Source of the DNA: JBCBST01 sp039819115
GTDB lineage: Bacteria > Bacteroidota > Rhodothermia > Balneolales > Balneolaceae
Direction: 5' to 3'
Assembly: GCA_039819115.1 (NCBI GenBank)
Contig: JBCBST010000089.1
Location: 1 to 13,832 of the forward strand
DNA length: 13,832 nt
Numbering within the stretch: the first letter of the stretch is position 1; each line of letters starts with the position of its first letter. Positions 1 to 7,456 of this stretch are shown piece after piece. A program made the translations under genes and the position numbers. Under the pieces are notes generated by a model. The model was not told the origin of the DNA and did not search any database. It saw only the letters and a program-made list of their open reading frames with translations.

Positions 1-27
1 CTCATAATGTTAGTGATATTAAAAAGC

Positions 28-552
28 TTACGATTTCTTTAGTTCTGCGATTACCTGATCGGTGATATCTAATCGCTCATTTCCCGAATAAAAAATGATG
101 GCATCCCCATAAGAAGTGCCTTCATTAAGTACTAAGTCTAGCTGCAACCGATCGGCCACTACTTTTATAGCAGCGTTCATTTGTTCAATAATGGGCAGCA
201 TTAACTGGTTCCGCCGTTGATTTACTTCGTTCAGATAACCCTGACGCTCGTTGGTAAAAGCTTCATTTTTAGCTAGTAACTCTTGTTCGCGGCTTGCTCT
301 GGCTTCTTCAGTCATCGATGAGGCTACTTGCTCATAAGCCAACAGCTCTTGCTGTAAAGAGTCTGCTTTTAAGGCCAGCTCTGCATCTCTGCGTTGTACC
401 AGTTCTGCAATGGTTGTATCAATGGAGGCTACCTCTGGTATTTCGGTCAGTATTCGTGCCGGATTGGTATACCCGATTTTTACCTGAGCAACACTGTGTG
501 TGTGTACCAAAAAGCCAATGATAAATAAGAGTACACTCGTTTTTTTTAACAT
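28..552 (-). CDS. ompH: OmpH/Skp-family periplasmic chaperone, second tandem copy
   Basis: Periplasmic chaperone-like protein of 174 aa; Skp/OmpH proteins hold unfolded outer-membrane proteins on their way to the BAM complex. It begins with MLKK and a hydrophobic signal peptide, with likely cleavage near residue 22-23 (SVAQ-VKIG). A conserved first strand (KIGYTN, then ILTEIPE) is followed by a long charged helical coiled-coil region (about residues 40-115) and a C-terminal strand region (LDLVLNEG, then AIIFYSG), the Skp fold order. I chose the ATG at 552, not the in-frame start at 597, because 552 puts the signal peptide at the N-terminus, follows an AGGG stretch, and lies 16 nt after the stop of the upstream paralogue; the longer form would overlap that gene. 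It is clearly homologous to its neighbour (shared ILTxIPE) but diverged. By hand count the mature protein is acidic, unlike the basic E. coli Skp. Family call is firm; client range is unknown. Confidence 0.9.
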   Translation of the reverse strand: MLKKTSVLLFIIGFLVHTHSVAQVKIGYTNPARILTEIPEVASIDTTIAELVQRRDAELALKADSLQQELLAYEQVASSMTEEARASREQELLAKNEAFTNERQGYLNEVNQRRNQLMLPIIEQMNAAIKVVADRLQLDLVLNEGTSYGDAIIFYSGNERLDITDQVIAELKKS

Positions 553-568
553 ATCCCTGGATGTGTGG

Positions 569-1114
569 TTAATTATCGTCTTCAAGCTCGATGCCAAGTT
601 CCAGTAAAATGGCTTCGTTTAAGTTAAATTCGTTTCTTGCATACACAATGGCTAAATCGCCACTGCGGTCAAAAACGTAATCAAACCCTTGTCGTTCTGC
701 TACTGTTCTTAACGCAGTAAATATCTGTCTTTGTATGGGCTCTAACAATTCTTTTTGCCGGGAAAAATATTCACCCTGCGGGCCAAACTTTTGGGCTAAA
801 AACGTATCTCGTTGCAGAATTTTCTGCTTAATCTCGTTCTGCTTTTCTGTTCGTACCTCTTGGGTATACAGAATTTCTTTGGCATCGTAATCTTCCTGGA
901 GCGTCTTAATCTCTTCATCCATTTCGGAAAGTTCTTCTTCCCAACCCTGGCTGAGTAGTTCCAACCGCTGTTCAATACCGCTGTATTCCGGGATTTTTGT
1001 CAGGATGAAATCAGACTCGAAAAAACCAATCCTCTGTTCCTGTGCCTGTAGTACTCCTGCAGAAACACCCAGAACCACTATAAAAAAGAATGATATGATG
1101 CGTGTTGATTTCAT
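569..1114 (-). CDS. ompH: OmpH/Skp-family periplasmic chaperone, first tandem copy
   Basis: A 181-aa secreted Skp/OmpH-like protein, probably helping deliver outer-membrane proteins to BamA, whose gene ends exactly at this start. The signal peptide spans residues 1-24 (MKSTRII, then a run of F/I/V/L, cleavage near LQA-Q). Then come a first strand (RIGFFES, ILTKIPE), a long coiled-coil helix pair rich in E, K and Q (about 45-125), and the closing strand segment (FDYVFDRSG, then LAIVYARN). The C-terminus is acidic (ELEDDN). A start at 1150 is possible in the same frame but adds 12 residues before the signal peptide and overlaps bamA; the ATG at 1114 shares one base with the bamA stop (TAATG), a typical translational-coupling junction. 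My hand count of the mature chain gives about 35 acidic and 18 basic residues, so it is strongly acidic. Tandem ompH genes after bamA are common in Bacteroidota. Confidence 0.91.
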   Translation of the reverse strand: MKSTRIISFFFIVVLGVSAGVLQAQEQRIGFFESDFILTKIPEYSGIEQRLELLSQGWEEELSEMDEEIKTLQEDYDAKEILYTQEVRTEKQNEIKQKILQRDTFLAQKFGPQGEYFSRQKELLEPIQRQIFTALRTVAERQGFDYVFDRSGDLAIVYARNEFNLNEAILLELGIELEDDN

Positions 1115-3579
1115 TAAAATGGCGACCCGATATTGAATAAAAATTCCCATTGTCCGGCATCTATATTCGTTCCCGGTATGCCATCCAGACGATATCCATA
1201 ACTCAAATCCACAAGTCCAAGAATGGGCAGGAACAATCGGACACCAAAACCGGTAGATCTGCGCACGTTAAAGGGATTATAGGTCTCAAAATCGAGGAAG
1301 GTGTTACCGGCATCTACAAAAGAATAAGGAATAACCTGAAGCTGTTCACTGGCTACCGCAGGGTACCGAAGCTCAACCGCGTATTTATTGTAAATACGAC
1401 CAGCAATTTGTTCGCCGTCTACGAAAGGGGCAATAGAACCTCCGTTACCTCCGGGATAACCCCGCAGGTCGATGTTGTCTGTTAAGAAATTCTGTTGCTG
1501 CTGAAGTTGAGTACCACCCATTAAAAATCGCTGGAAGTTACTACGTCTTGTTTCTGTGAGATAGCCGATGTATCCATACTCAGCAATACTGGTTATAATC
1601 AGTTTTTCGGTAAGAGGTACGTGATGCTGATAGGCAAACTTCAGTTTGTAGAATTCGGAGAACTCGGGGAGTGGTAGCGCAACCTCAGACTGAAACGTTA
1701 TTTTTGAACCCGAATTCGGAGAGATAAAATTATCGAGAGAATTACGCTCAAACGTATTATTCAGGATCATGAGATTCGAATTCCCTTCCGCTAAAAATGT
1801 CGCTCCCCCTACTACATCATATAGCTCATAGCGAAGAGAAACACGCTGAGAAAAATAATCATCCGGAAACTTCAGTCTTCTACCTACCGTGACACCCGAC
1901 GAGAAGAGGATATTCCGTTCATCTGAATTGGTAAAATTGATATAGCTGTAGTTCAGGTTTAATCCTAAGGAGGTGGGTTTACCTTTCAACCAGGGTTCCA
2001 CAAAGCCAACGGTATAGCTCTGAAACCCACTACCCGTAACCTGAACACCTAACGACACTTGCTGTCCATCGCCGGAAGGAATAGGATTCCAGCCTCCCCT
2101 TTCAAACATCCGTGCCAGAGAAAAGTTATTGAAGTTCAATCGGGCAGAAACAATAGCCCCTACGCCCCGGCCACCGTAACCGCCGGAAAACTCAAAGTTA
2201 TCAGTACTGGCCGACTCGTCCAGGTCGTATTCTATATCTACCTCTTTTTCCTGTGGTAGCGGAAACAATCCCGGTTCTATATTCTGAGGATCAAAATAGC
2301 CCAGAGTACTTAACTCACGAATAGTTCTGATAATGGCTTCACGACTGTACGTGTTTCCGGGTACTGTACGCAACGTTCTTCGTACAACATCATCGTGTGT
2401 TTTGGTGTTTCCTGAAAACGAGACCTGTCGAATGGTTGCTATTTCATCTTCATAGATATCGAATTGAATATCCAGTGAATCCTGCCCCACTTTAGTGATC
2501 GTAGGAAACACCTGGAAGAAGAGGTATCCAATATTCTGATACAGTGCGGTTACATCCGAACTGGCCTGATTTCCTCTCAGGTTAAGATCAAATTTCTCCT
2601 GATCGAAGAAGTCTCCTTTTTGAAAGCCCAGGGTCAAATTCAGTTGCTCATCGGTATATACGGTGTTACCGTCCCAGGTGATATTGCGGATTTTATATTG
2701 AGGTCCTTCTATAATGGATAATCCTACTTTTACCCCCGTTTTTCTCCCCCTTCGATAGTCGAAGGTGTACACGGTATCGCTTTTCACGAATACATCCATG
2801 TATCCCTTCTTTTGATAGGCCGCGATTACTTTATCCCGTCCTTCTTCAAAATCCGCTTTTTTGTAGACCTTCTTGGATAAGAACTTCCACCACTTATCAA
2901 CCTTCAGTGGTTTCATTTTCTTAACCAGTTTTCGATCGGAAAATGCTTCATTACCTTCAAAGAAGATTTCTTTTACCTCAAATTTCTTTCCCGGCTCAAT
3001 ATCAAAAATCAGGATTACCCGGTTACCTCCTGCCCGTTCCGATTCTTCGATACGGTGCGTTACTTTTGTATCCCAGTGCCCCCGTTCCCGGTAGAACTTT
3101 CGGATGATGTTCTTGGCCTGAATAACTACCCCATCGGTTACCGCCACACCCGGCAAGATATTGATCTGATCTTTCAGATCTCTGCGCTGCGATCGTTTAA
3201 TGCCTTCCAGTTTATACTCCAGAATACGAGGCTGTTCCACAACCTTAATCAGGAGTTTCAAATCGGTGAGGGTTTGTTCCGTTATAAAGATTTGAACGTC
3301 GGAGAACAAACCAGAGCGATACAGGTTCTTAATCGCATTTGGGATGGCATCACCAGGATAGGTGATTTTAGCACCTGCTCCCAGAAGACTGCTGTTAAGT
3401 ATGAATTTTTCCCGGACTGTTTCGTTACCTTCAACGCTCACTTCAAGCACGTTATACTCTTTGGGGAGATTCTTTGTGGGATCTGTGATCTCGAAGGTAT
3501 TTTGTGCAACTCCTAATTGTATCCCAACTCCGAGCGTAAATACAAAAAAAGCAACTACTTTATTCAACAAATAAGGCAC
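1114..3579 (-). CDS. bamA: BamA, outer-membrane protein assembly factor
   Basis: Central Omp85-family subunit of the BAM complex; it folds and inserts beta-barrel proteins into the outer membrane. The 821-aa product has a signal peptide (residues about 1-25, ending GVAQ). Five POTRA domains follow, at about 42-115, 118-197, 200-292, 295-378 and 381-455, several showing the typical end-of-domain pattern GYF or GYxxxxV. A 16-stranded barrel fills about 463-821. Barrel marks visible are EPWLKGKP (528-535), the loop-6 motif LRGYPG (705-710, equivalent to VRGF/Y) and a C-terminal aromatic beta-signal ending in Phe-821. The start codon is GTG at 3579; two TTG codons at 3570 and 3567 are alternatives that would also leave a good signal peptide (MNKVVAFF). 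It lies 26 nt after uppS and overlaps the following ompH by one base, so uppS-bamA-ompH-ompH is probably one transcript. Loop 6 has a short glutamine-rich run at 691-696. Identification is secure. Confidence 0.97.
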   Translation of the reverse strand: MPYLLNKVVAFFVFTLGVGIQLGVAQNTFEITDPTKNLPKEYNVLEVSVEGNETVREKFILNSSLLGAGAKITYPGDAIPNAIKNLYRSGLFSDVQIFITEQTLTDLKLLIKVVEQPRILEYKLEGIKRSQRRDLKDQINILPGVAVTDGVVIQAKNIIRKFYRERGHWDTKVTHRIEESERAGGNRVILIFDIEPGKKFEVKEIFFEGNEAFSDRKLVKKMKPLKVDKWWKFLSKKVYKKADFEEGRDKVIAAYQKKGYMDVFVKSDTVYTFDYRRGRKTGVKVGLSIIEGPQYKIRNITWDGNTVYTDEQLNLTLGFQKGDFFDQEKFDLNLRGNQASSDVTALYQNIGYLFFQVFPTITKVGQDSLDIQFDIYEDEIATIRQVSFSGNTKTHDDVVRRTLRTVPGNTYSREAIIRTIRELSTLGYFDPQNIEPGLFPLPQEKEVDIEYDLDESASTDNFEFSGGYGGRGVGAIVSARLNFNNFSLARMFERGGWNPIPSGDGQQVSLGVQVTGSGFQSYTVGFVEPWLKGKPTSLGLNLNYSYINFTNSDERNILFSSGVTVGRRLKFPDDYFSQRVSLRYELYDVVGGATFLAEGNSNLMILNNTFERNSLDNFISPNSGSKITFQSEVALPLPEFSEFYKLKFAYQHHVPLTEKLIITSIAEYGYIGYLTETRRSNFQRFLMGGTQLQQQQNFLTDNIDLRGYPGGNGGSIAPFVDGEQIAGRIYNKYAVELRYPAVASEQLQVIPYSFVDAGNTFLDFETYNPFNVRRSTGFGVRLFLPILGLVDLSYGYRLDGIPGTNIDAGQWEFLFNIGSPF

Positions 3580-3605
3580 CCAATCTGCTAATTTTTAAAC
3601 TTTGT

Positions 3606-4430
3606 TTATTGCTGTAAACGGCCGTTAACAACTTTTTCGTCTTTAGAGATCGCAATTTTTCCAAAACGTCGGTCCCTGGTTTGGAAGGAAGTGATGGCTT
3701 CATACAATTCGTCACGTCGAAAATCGGGCCAGTATGTTTTTGTGATGTATAATTCTGAATAGGCTAATTGCCATAACAGGAAGTTGCTGATACGATATTC
3801 TCCGCTTGTACGAATGATTAAATCCGGATCAGGAACATTAGCTGTTGACAGGTGATCGCTGATCATTTGATCGTTGATCAGGTCGGGATCTAACCGTCCT
3901 TCCTTTACATGCTGTGCTATTTTTTTAACCGCTTCTGTTATATCCCATCGGCCGGAATAGCTTAATGCGAGGCATAATTCAAGTCTGGAGTTACTTTTTG
4001 TGAGTTCTAACGCTTCGTCCAGTTCTCGTTTACAATCTGCCGGAAACCGATCCATTTGTCCGATGGTGGATAGCCGGATGTTATTAGCATGCAGGTTCTC
4101 GGCTTCTTTACGAAGCGAAGTAACCAACAAGCGCATGAGCCCACGTACTTCTGCTGAAGGACGGCCCCAGTTTTCCGTTGAAAAGGCGTATAACGTCAGG
4201 TACTTAACCCCGAGTTGAGCACATGCTTCTGTTATATCCCGTACAGAGTCCACGCCAACCTTATGCCCATGAAGCCGGATACTTCCTTTACTCTTGGCCC
4301 AACGTCCATTGCCATCCATGATAATGGCGATGTGCTCCGGAATTTCGCCGGACTCGCAGATGTTGGCCTGTTTTATCCTATCCTCTGGGGTTTGGTCTTT
4401 CTTTGTTAATGTGAACTTCTCGTATGCCAT
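3606..4430 (-). CDS. uppS: Isoprenyl transferase (undecaprenyl diphosphate synthase)
   Basis: Cytosolic cis-prenyltransferase that extends farnesyl-PP with isopentenyl-PP to C55 undecaprenyl-PP, the precursor of the carrier lipid for peptidoglycan and surface polysaccharides. From the ATG at 4430 it is 274 aa. The signature IIMDGNGRWA carries the catalytic Asp-39, followed by the RLHGHKxG segment, FSTENWGRP (about 83-91) and the late motif RTSGEYRISNFLLWQ (about 207-221) with a following SELY, all diagnostic of the family. A TTG five codons upstream (4445) could also serve as start; ATG is preferred. No clear Shine-Dalgarno is visible. Compared with E. coli UppS (catalytic Asp-26) there is a charged N-terminal extension of about a dozen residues and a short basic C-terminal tail. 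It sits 61 nt after ribH and 26 nt before bamA. A short-chain cis-prenyltransferase is possible in principle, but the envelope context favours UppS. Confidence 0.96.
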   Translation of the reverse strand: MAYEKFTLTKKDQTPEDRIKQANICESGEIPEHIAIIMDGNGRWAKSKGSIRLHGHKVGVDSVRDITEACAQLGVKYLTLYAFSTENWGRPSAEVRGLMRLLVTSLRKEAENLHANNIRLSTIGQMDRFPADCKRELDEALELTKSNSRLELCLALSYSGRWDITEAVKKIAQHVKEGRLDPDLINDQMISDHLSTANVPDPDLIIRTSGEYRISNFLLWQLAYSELYITKTYWPDFRRDELYEAITSFQTRDRRFGKIAISKDEKVVNGRLQQ

Positions 4431-4450
4431 AGCATTTTTATTCAAGCCTG

Positions 4451-4482
4451 TAAAATTAGCTCATATTGGCAGGTTTATCAAG
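4451..4482 (-). promoter_or_regulatory. Candidate Bacteroidota-type promoter upstream of uppS
   Basis: Within the 61-nt ribH-uppS gap, the minus strand reads CTTG at 4482-4479, then 20 nt, then TAATTTTA at 4458-4451. This resembles the Bacteroidota housekeeping promoter (-33 TTTG, -7 TAnnTTTG, spacer about 19-21), with one mismatch in each box. The predicted transcript start would fall a few bases downstream, leaving a leader of roughly 15-20 nt before the ATG at 4430. It would allow the envelope genes uppS-bamA-ompH-ompH to be expressed apart from the metabolic genes upstream. AT-rich gaps yield such matches by chance, so this is a suggestion only. Confidence 0.3.
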
Positions 4483-4491
4483 TTAGAAGCA

Positions 4492-4968
4492 CTAAGGTTC
4501 CATCTTTCTGGAAAGATCAATCATTTCTAATGTTGCGAGCGCCGCTTCAGCCCCTTTATTCCCTTGGTCACCAGCTCGCTCTAATGCTTGTTCCACGTTA
4601 TCGGTAGTCAAAACGCCAAATGCAACGGGTACTCCATACTTCAGATTCATATCTAAGATCCCACGGGTTACCGCATCGCATACATATTCAAAATGTGGGG
4701 TCCCACCCCGGATGACAACTCCTAAAGCCACAACTCCATCAGGTTTAAGATTACGGATAGCCTGATCTGTAGCCAGAGGTAATTCAAAAGCTCCCGGGCA
4801 ACGGACTACACTAATCTTATCTTCTGCCACACCCTGGGCAACCAATGCATTAATAGCGCCTGCAAGCAGTTTATCTGTAATCATCGAATTCCACTTCGAC
4901 ACCACTATGGCAACTTTTGGGTTATCAGGCTGAGTGGTTGGTTGGTAATAGGTAATTGATGTTTCCAT
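4492..4968 (-). CDS. ribH: 6,7-dimethyl-8-ribityllumazine synthase
   Basis: Penultimate step of riboflavin synthesis: condenses 5-amino-6-ribitylamino-uracil with 3,4-dihydroxy-2-butanone 4-phosphate to give the lumazine; acts as a cytosolic oligomeric shell. At 158 aa it has the normal family length. Motifs in order: SKWNSMI (about 24-30, the substrate-stacking aromatic being Trp-26), CPGAFELPLA (57-66), ALGVVIRGGTPHFEYVCDAV (81-100) with the likely catalytic His-92, and GVLTTDNVEQALERAG (118-133). The ATG at 4968 lies one base after the stop of the PHP gene (TAACATG), which implies co-transcription and possibly coupled translation. No other riboflavin gene is in the window and there is no room for an FMN riboswitch in front, so ribH appears to be regulated with its neighbours here. 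Confidence 0.97.
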   Translation of the reverse strand: METSITYYQPTTQPDNPKVAIVVSKWNSMITDKLLAGAINALVAQGVAEDKISVVRCPGAFELPLATDQAIRNLKPDGVVALGVVIRGGTPHFEYVCDAVTRGILDMNLKYGVPVAFGVLTTDNVEQALERAGDQGNKGAEAALATLEMIDLSRKMEP

Positions 4969-4969
4969 G

Positions 4970-5818
4970 TTATGAACTGATGGTTAGTTTTTTTCTCCGT
5001 TCAATCATTCTCTTCATTTTAATCAGGTGCTTTTCAGCAACGGTGATAACGCCTACGTGAGAATAGCCCACATCCTTTTTGCCATGATAATCGCTGCCCC
5101 CGGTTATGAGCAGTCCTCTGGATTCACAAAGTTCTGCGTACTTTTTTTGCAGTTTATAGGGATGACTCGGATGGATACACTCGATACCGTCAATACCAGC
5201 TTCAATGAACTGTTCAATTTCGTCTTCAGAAAACCATCGGCTTGGATGAGCCAATACACAAGCCCCTCCAAAGCGTTTGACCATTTGAATAACTTCATCA
5301 AACGGGGGATAATACTGATCCAGTGTACCGAGATTTTTTGAACTCAGATACCGTATAAATGCATCTTTTTTGTTTCTTGCATATCCTTTTTGAACCAGTA
5401 CCTTAGCTAAATGAGGTCGTCCAATGTTTGCTCCGTTCGCCTCTGCCCACACCTCGTCATATTCAACGTCAACACCTTTTGCTTTTACCTTCTCAATAAT
5501 GCCCTTGATGCGCTGGCGCCTTGTAATTTTTTGCTGCGTGAAGAACAGTTTAAACTCCTCCTGTTCCACATCAAATCCATAGGCTAACAGGTGACACTCT
5601 CTGTTTTTGAATGATGCCGTTATTTCCACACCCGGCACCAGTTCGATGCCCAGTTCCTCAGCCCTTTGACTGGCTAAAAAATACCCCTCGAAGGTATCGT
5701 GATCGGTAATCGACAAAGCGCACAGCTTTTTCTGGTGGGCCATTTCAACGGCCTCCACAGGCGTTAGTCTACCATCCGAGCATTGGGTATGGATATGTAA
5801 ATCGGCTTTAGGCAACAT
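4970..5818 (-). CDS. PHP-domain phosphoesterase, YciV/RNase AM-like
   Basis: Cytosolic metal-dependent phosphoesterase of the PHP superfamily, 282 aa. The order of metal-ligand motifs matches the YciV/TrpH subgroup: ADLHIHTQCSDG (H8, H10, D15), ITDHD (39-41), GVEIT (E65), CHLLAYG (H76), LAHPSR (H191) and GGSDYHG (D243, H245). Known members of this subgroup are 3',5'-nucleoside bisphosphate phosphatases or the 5'-3' exonuclease RNase AM, which trims short RNAs and rRNA 5' ends. Residues 85-165 form the helical insertion typical of the group (GRPHLAKVLV). It starts at ATG 5818, six bases after the protease stop, and ends one base before ribH. The family is clear; the exact substrate cannot be read from sequence. 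It is unlikely to be histidinol phosphatase, whose motifs and context differ. Confidence 0.88.
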   Translation of the reverse strand: MLPKADLHIHTQCSDGRLTPVEAVEMAHQKKLCALSITDHDTFEGYFLASQRAEELGIELVPGVEITASFKNRECHLLAYGFDVEQEEFKLFFTQQKITRRQRIKGIIEKVKAKGVDVEYDEVWAEANGANIGRPHLAKVLVQKGYARNKKDAFIRYLSSKNLGTLDQYYPPFDEVIQMVKRFGGACVLAHPSRWFSEDEIEQFIEAGIDGIECIHPSHPYKLQKKYAELCESRGLLITGGSDYHGKKDVGYSHVGVITVAEKHLIKMKRMIERRKKLTISS

Positions 5819-5824
5819 CGGTCT

Positions 5825-7456
5825 TTATTGCCCGGAGAGGATGCGTTCTATCTGGCCTGGGTTTTTAATCAGCTCAAGTGCGTTGAGCACTTGTTCATCT
5901 TGCTGAAGCATGAGCTGCATACGTCCGGTTTGTCCCTTGTAACGACCTGCTATCTCTAACCATAAGGATTCTGCTATCTGAGATCGAAACTGTTCTAAAT
6001 CTGCAGCTTTTTGCATTTCTATCGATTCCCGTAAAGCATCGATTTGTGAGCTTACGCCGGAAACCGGGTTTAACTCGGCTTCCAGTTCATCAAGCAGAAC
6101 CTCTGCATCTGTGGTATAATTAAACCTGGAACGGACAACAAAATCCTTGAACTCTTCCCAAACCTCATCGGTTAGTGCTGTTTCTTCAAAACTTGGATTA
6201 CCGGCTTCGAACTGGGTTGCAAAATCAAAATACACTCCCTGCTGGAGTAGGGATATTTCAACCAGGCTTAATTCAGGAAGTGCTTTTAAGATATCTGGTT
6301 CAATGCCTCTTGCTTCATTTACGGTGCGTCCATTCCGTGTTTCAAAGGTTTTGAGAGAAGTGGTTTCGGTGGCTGCATCACCCGAGCGTTTACTTGTGTA
6401 ATCGATGGACTGGATACTACGCCCACTTGGAATATAGTACCTCGAGATGGTGATTTTGAGCGAGGTGTTGTAAGGCAGAGGCTTCACAATTTGAACAAGC
6501 CCTTTACCAAAGCTTTGTTCTCCAAGAATTACAGCCCGATCCAGATCCTGAAGGGCGCCTGCTACCACTTCGGATGCACTTGCGCTTCCACCGTTGACCA
6601 GAACAATAATCGGTTTTTCGAACAGGATGGGTTCACGTGTTGTGTATGTATCATTGTATTCCGGTTTCCGACCTCGGGTTTCGACTACGGTTATTCCGGG
6701 TTCAACAAACTTATCAATGATTGCAACGGCTTCCTGCAAAATACCACCCGGGTTATCTCTAAGGTCTATAATCAGGCCGGAAAGCTCTTTTTCTTCTTCC
6801 AGTCCCAGAATTGCTGTACGTATTTCATCCGCAGAGCGCATCCCGAATTGAGCCAGCCGAATGTAGCCTACTTCTTCATTTGCGCCGATCCGGGATTTAA
6901 AACTAACATTAGGTACTTCGATCCGGGCTCGAGTCAGCTCAAAATCCAGGGGTTGGGCCACTCCAAATCGCTGAATGGTCAAAACAATATCTGAACCCAC
7001 TTCACCGGTCGTTAGTCCCTGTACTTCTTCCGGCTGTAGTCCCTCGGTAGACACTCCGTCTATGGCCAGGATTACATCGCCTGCCCGAATACCTTTCTGG
7101 TCTGCCGGACCTCCTTCGGTGGGGGCAACAATGACCACTTCCCCGTCTCTGAATCCTACTTCAATACCAACCCCAGCATAATTTCCACGCGATAAAATCT
7201 CAGCCTGTTCATTCTGAGCTTCGCTATATAACACCGTGTATGGATCTAGTGTCTCCATCATGGCATCAATTCCAGTACGCATCAATTCCTGGGGGTCGAC
7301 CTGATCAACGTATTCAAGCGCTACTTCTTCATAGGCTTTACTGAAAATGCTGAAGTTCTTCTTTATCAGGAAGTATATATCGGTTTGCTGGAAAGCAAGC
7401 CAAAGGATAGAAAGTAACCCTACACTTACAACAAAGAGGGTTCCTTTTTTGGTCAT
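5825..7456 (-). CDS. S41-family C-terminal processing peptidase with PDZ domain
   Basis: Periplasmic serine protease of the CtpA/Prc family, 543 aa, probably anchored or exported by an N-terminal hydrophobic segment (residues 7-22). A helical N-terminal part (about 35-90, with LDPYTVLY at 70-77) is followed by a PDZ domain (about 90-170, GVGIEV and GIRAGDVILAIDG) and the S41 core. Visible catalytic elements are LRDNPGG (232-238), GGSASASE (289-296) with the likely nucleophile Ser-293, and GEQSFGKG (312-319) with the general base Lys-318; the 25-residue spacing fits the Ser-Lys dyad of the family. A long helical C-terminal extension (about 395-543) follows the core. The ATG at 7456 overlaps the stop of the transglycosylase gene by four bases (ATGA), and the PHP gene starts six bases after this stop. 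Prc/CtpA proteases often act on peptidoglycan hydrolases, so a link to the upstream gene is plausible but inferred. Confidence 0.94.
   Translation of the reverse strand: MTKKGTLFVVSVGLLSILWLAFQQTDIYFLIKKNFSIFSKAYEEVALEYVDQVDPQELMRTGIDAMMETLDPYTVLYSEAQNEQAEILSRGNYAGVGIEVGFRDGEVVIVAPTEGGPADQKGIRAGDVILAIDGVSTEGLQPEEVQGLTTGEVGSDIVLTIQRFGVAQPLDFELTRARIEVPNVSFKSRIGANEEVGYIRLAQFGMRSADEIRTAILGLEEEKELSGLIIDLRDNPGGILQEAVAIIDKFVEPGITVVETRGRKPEYNDTYTTREPILFEKPIIVLVNGGSASASEVVAGALQDLDRAVILGEQSFGKGLVQIVKPLPYNTSLKITISRYYIPSGRSIQSIDYTSKRSGDAATETTSLKTFETRNGRTVNEARGIEPDILKALPELSLVEISLLQQGVYFDFATQFEAGNPSFEETALTDEVWEEFKDFVVRSRFNYTTDAEVLLDELEAELNPVSGVSSQIDALRESIEMQKAADLEQFRSQIAESLWLEIAGRYKGQTGRMQLMLQQDEQVLNALELIKNPGQIERILSGQ

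Noticed and set aside
1..27. Possible start of a next gene: ATG at 5-3 on the minus strand, 22 nt after the last ompH stop
   Set aside because: Only five bases of a reading frame are inside the window, so no gene can be supported. A glutamate racemase gene often follows in Bacteroidota, but nothing here shows it.
553..597. Longer N-terminus for the second ompH (start at 597)
   Set aside because: It would put 15 polar residues before the signal peptide and overlap the upstream gene by 29 bases; the ATG at 552 is the better start.
1115..1150. Longer N-terminus for the first ompH (start at 1150)
   Set aside because: It would add 12 residues before a good signal peptide and extend into bamA; the TAATG junction at 1116-1112 fits better.
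3055..3516. Plus-strand open frame of 153 codons opposite bamA
   Set aside because: No recognisable domain or signal, and it lies fully antisense to the well-conserved POTRA region; it is a shadow of the real gene. The same holds for other plus-strand frames, such as the 167-codon one opposite the protease gene at 6491-6994.
4444..4476. Short inverted match AAGCCTG/CAGGTTT in the ribH-uppS gap
   Set aside because: In the transcribed (minus-strand) RNA one internal pair is an A-C mismatch and no T-run follows; it looks like chance.
4969..4969. FMN riboswitch in front of ribH
   Set aside because: Only one base separates ribH from the upstream gene, and no RFN-type conserved segments are visible; there is no leader to hold one.
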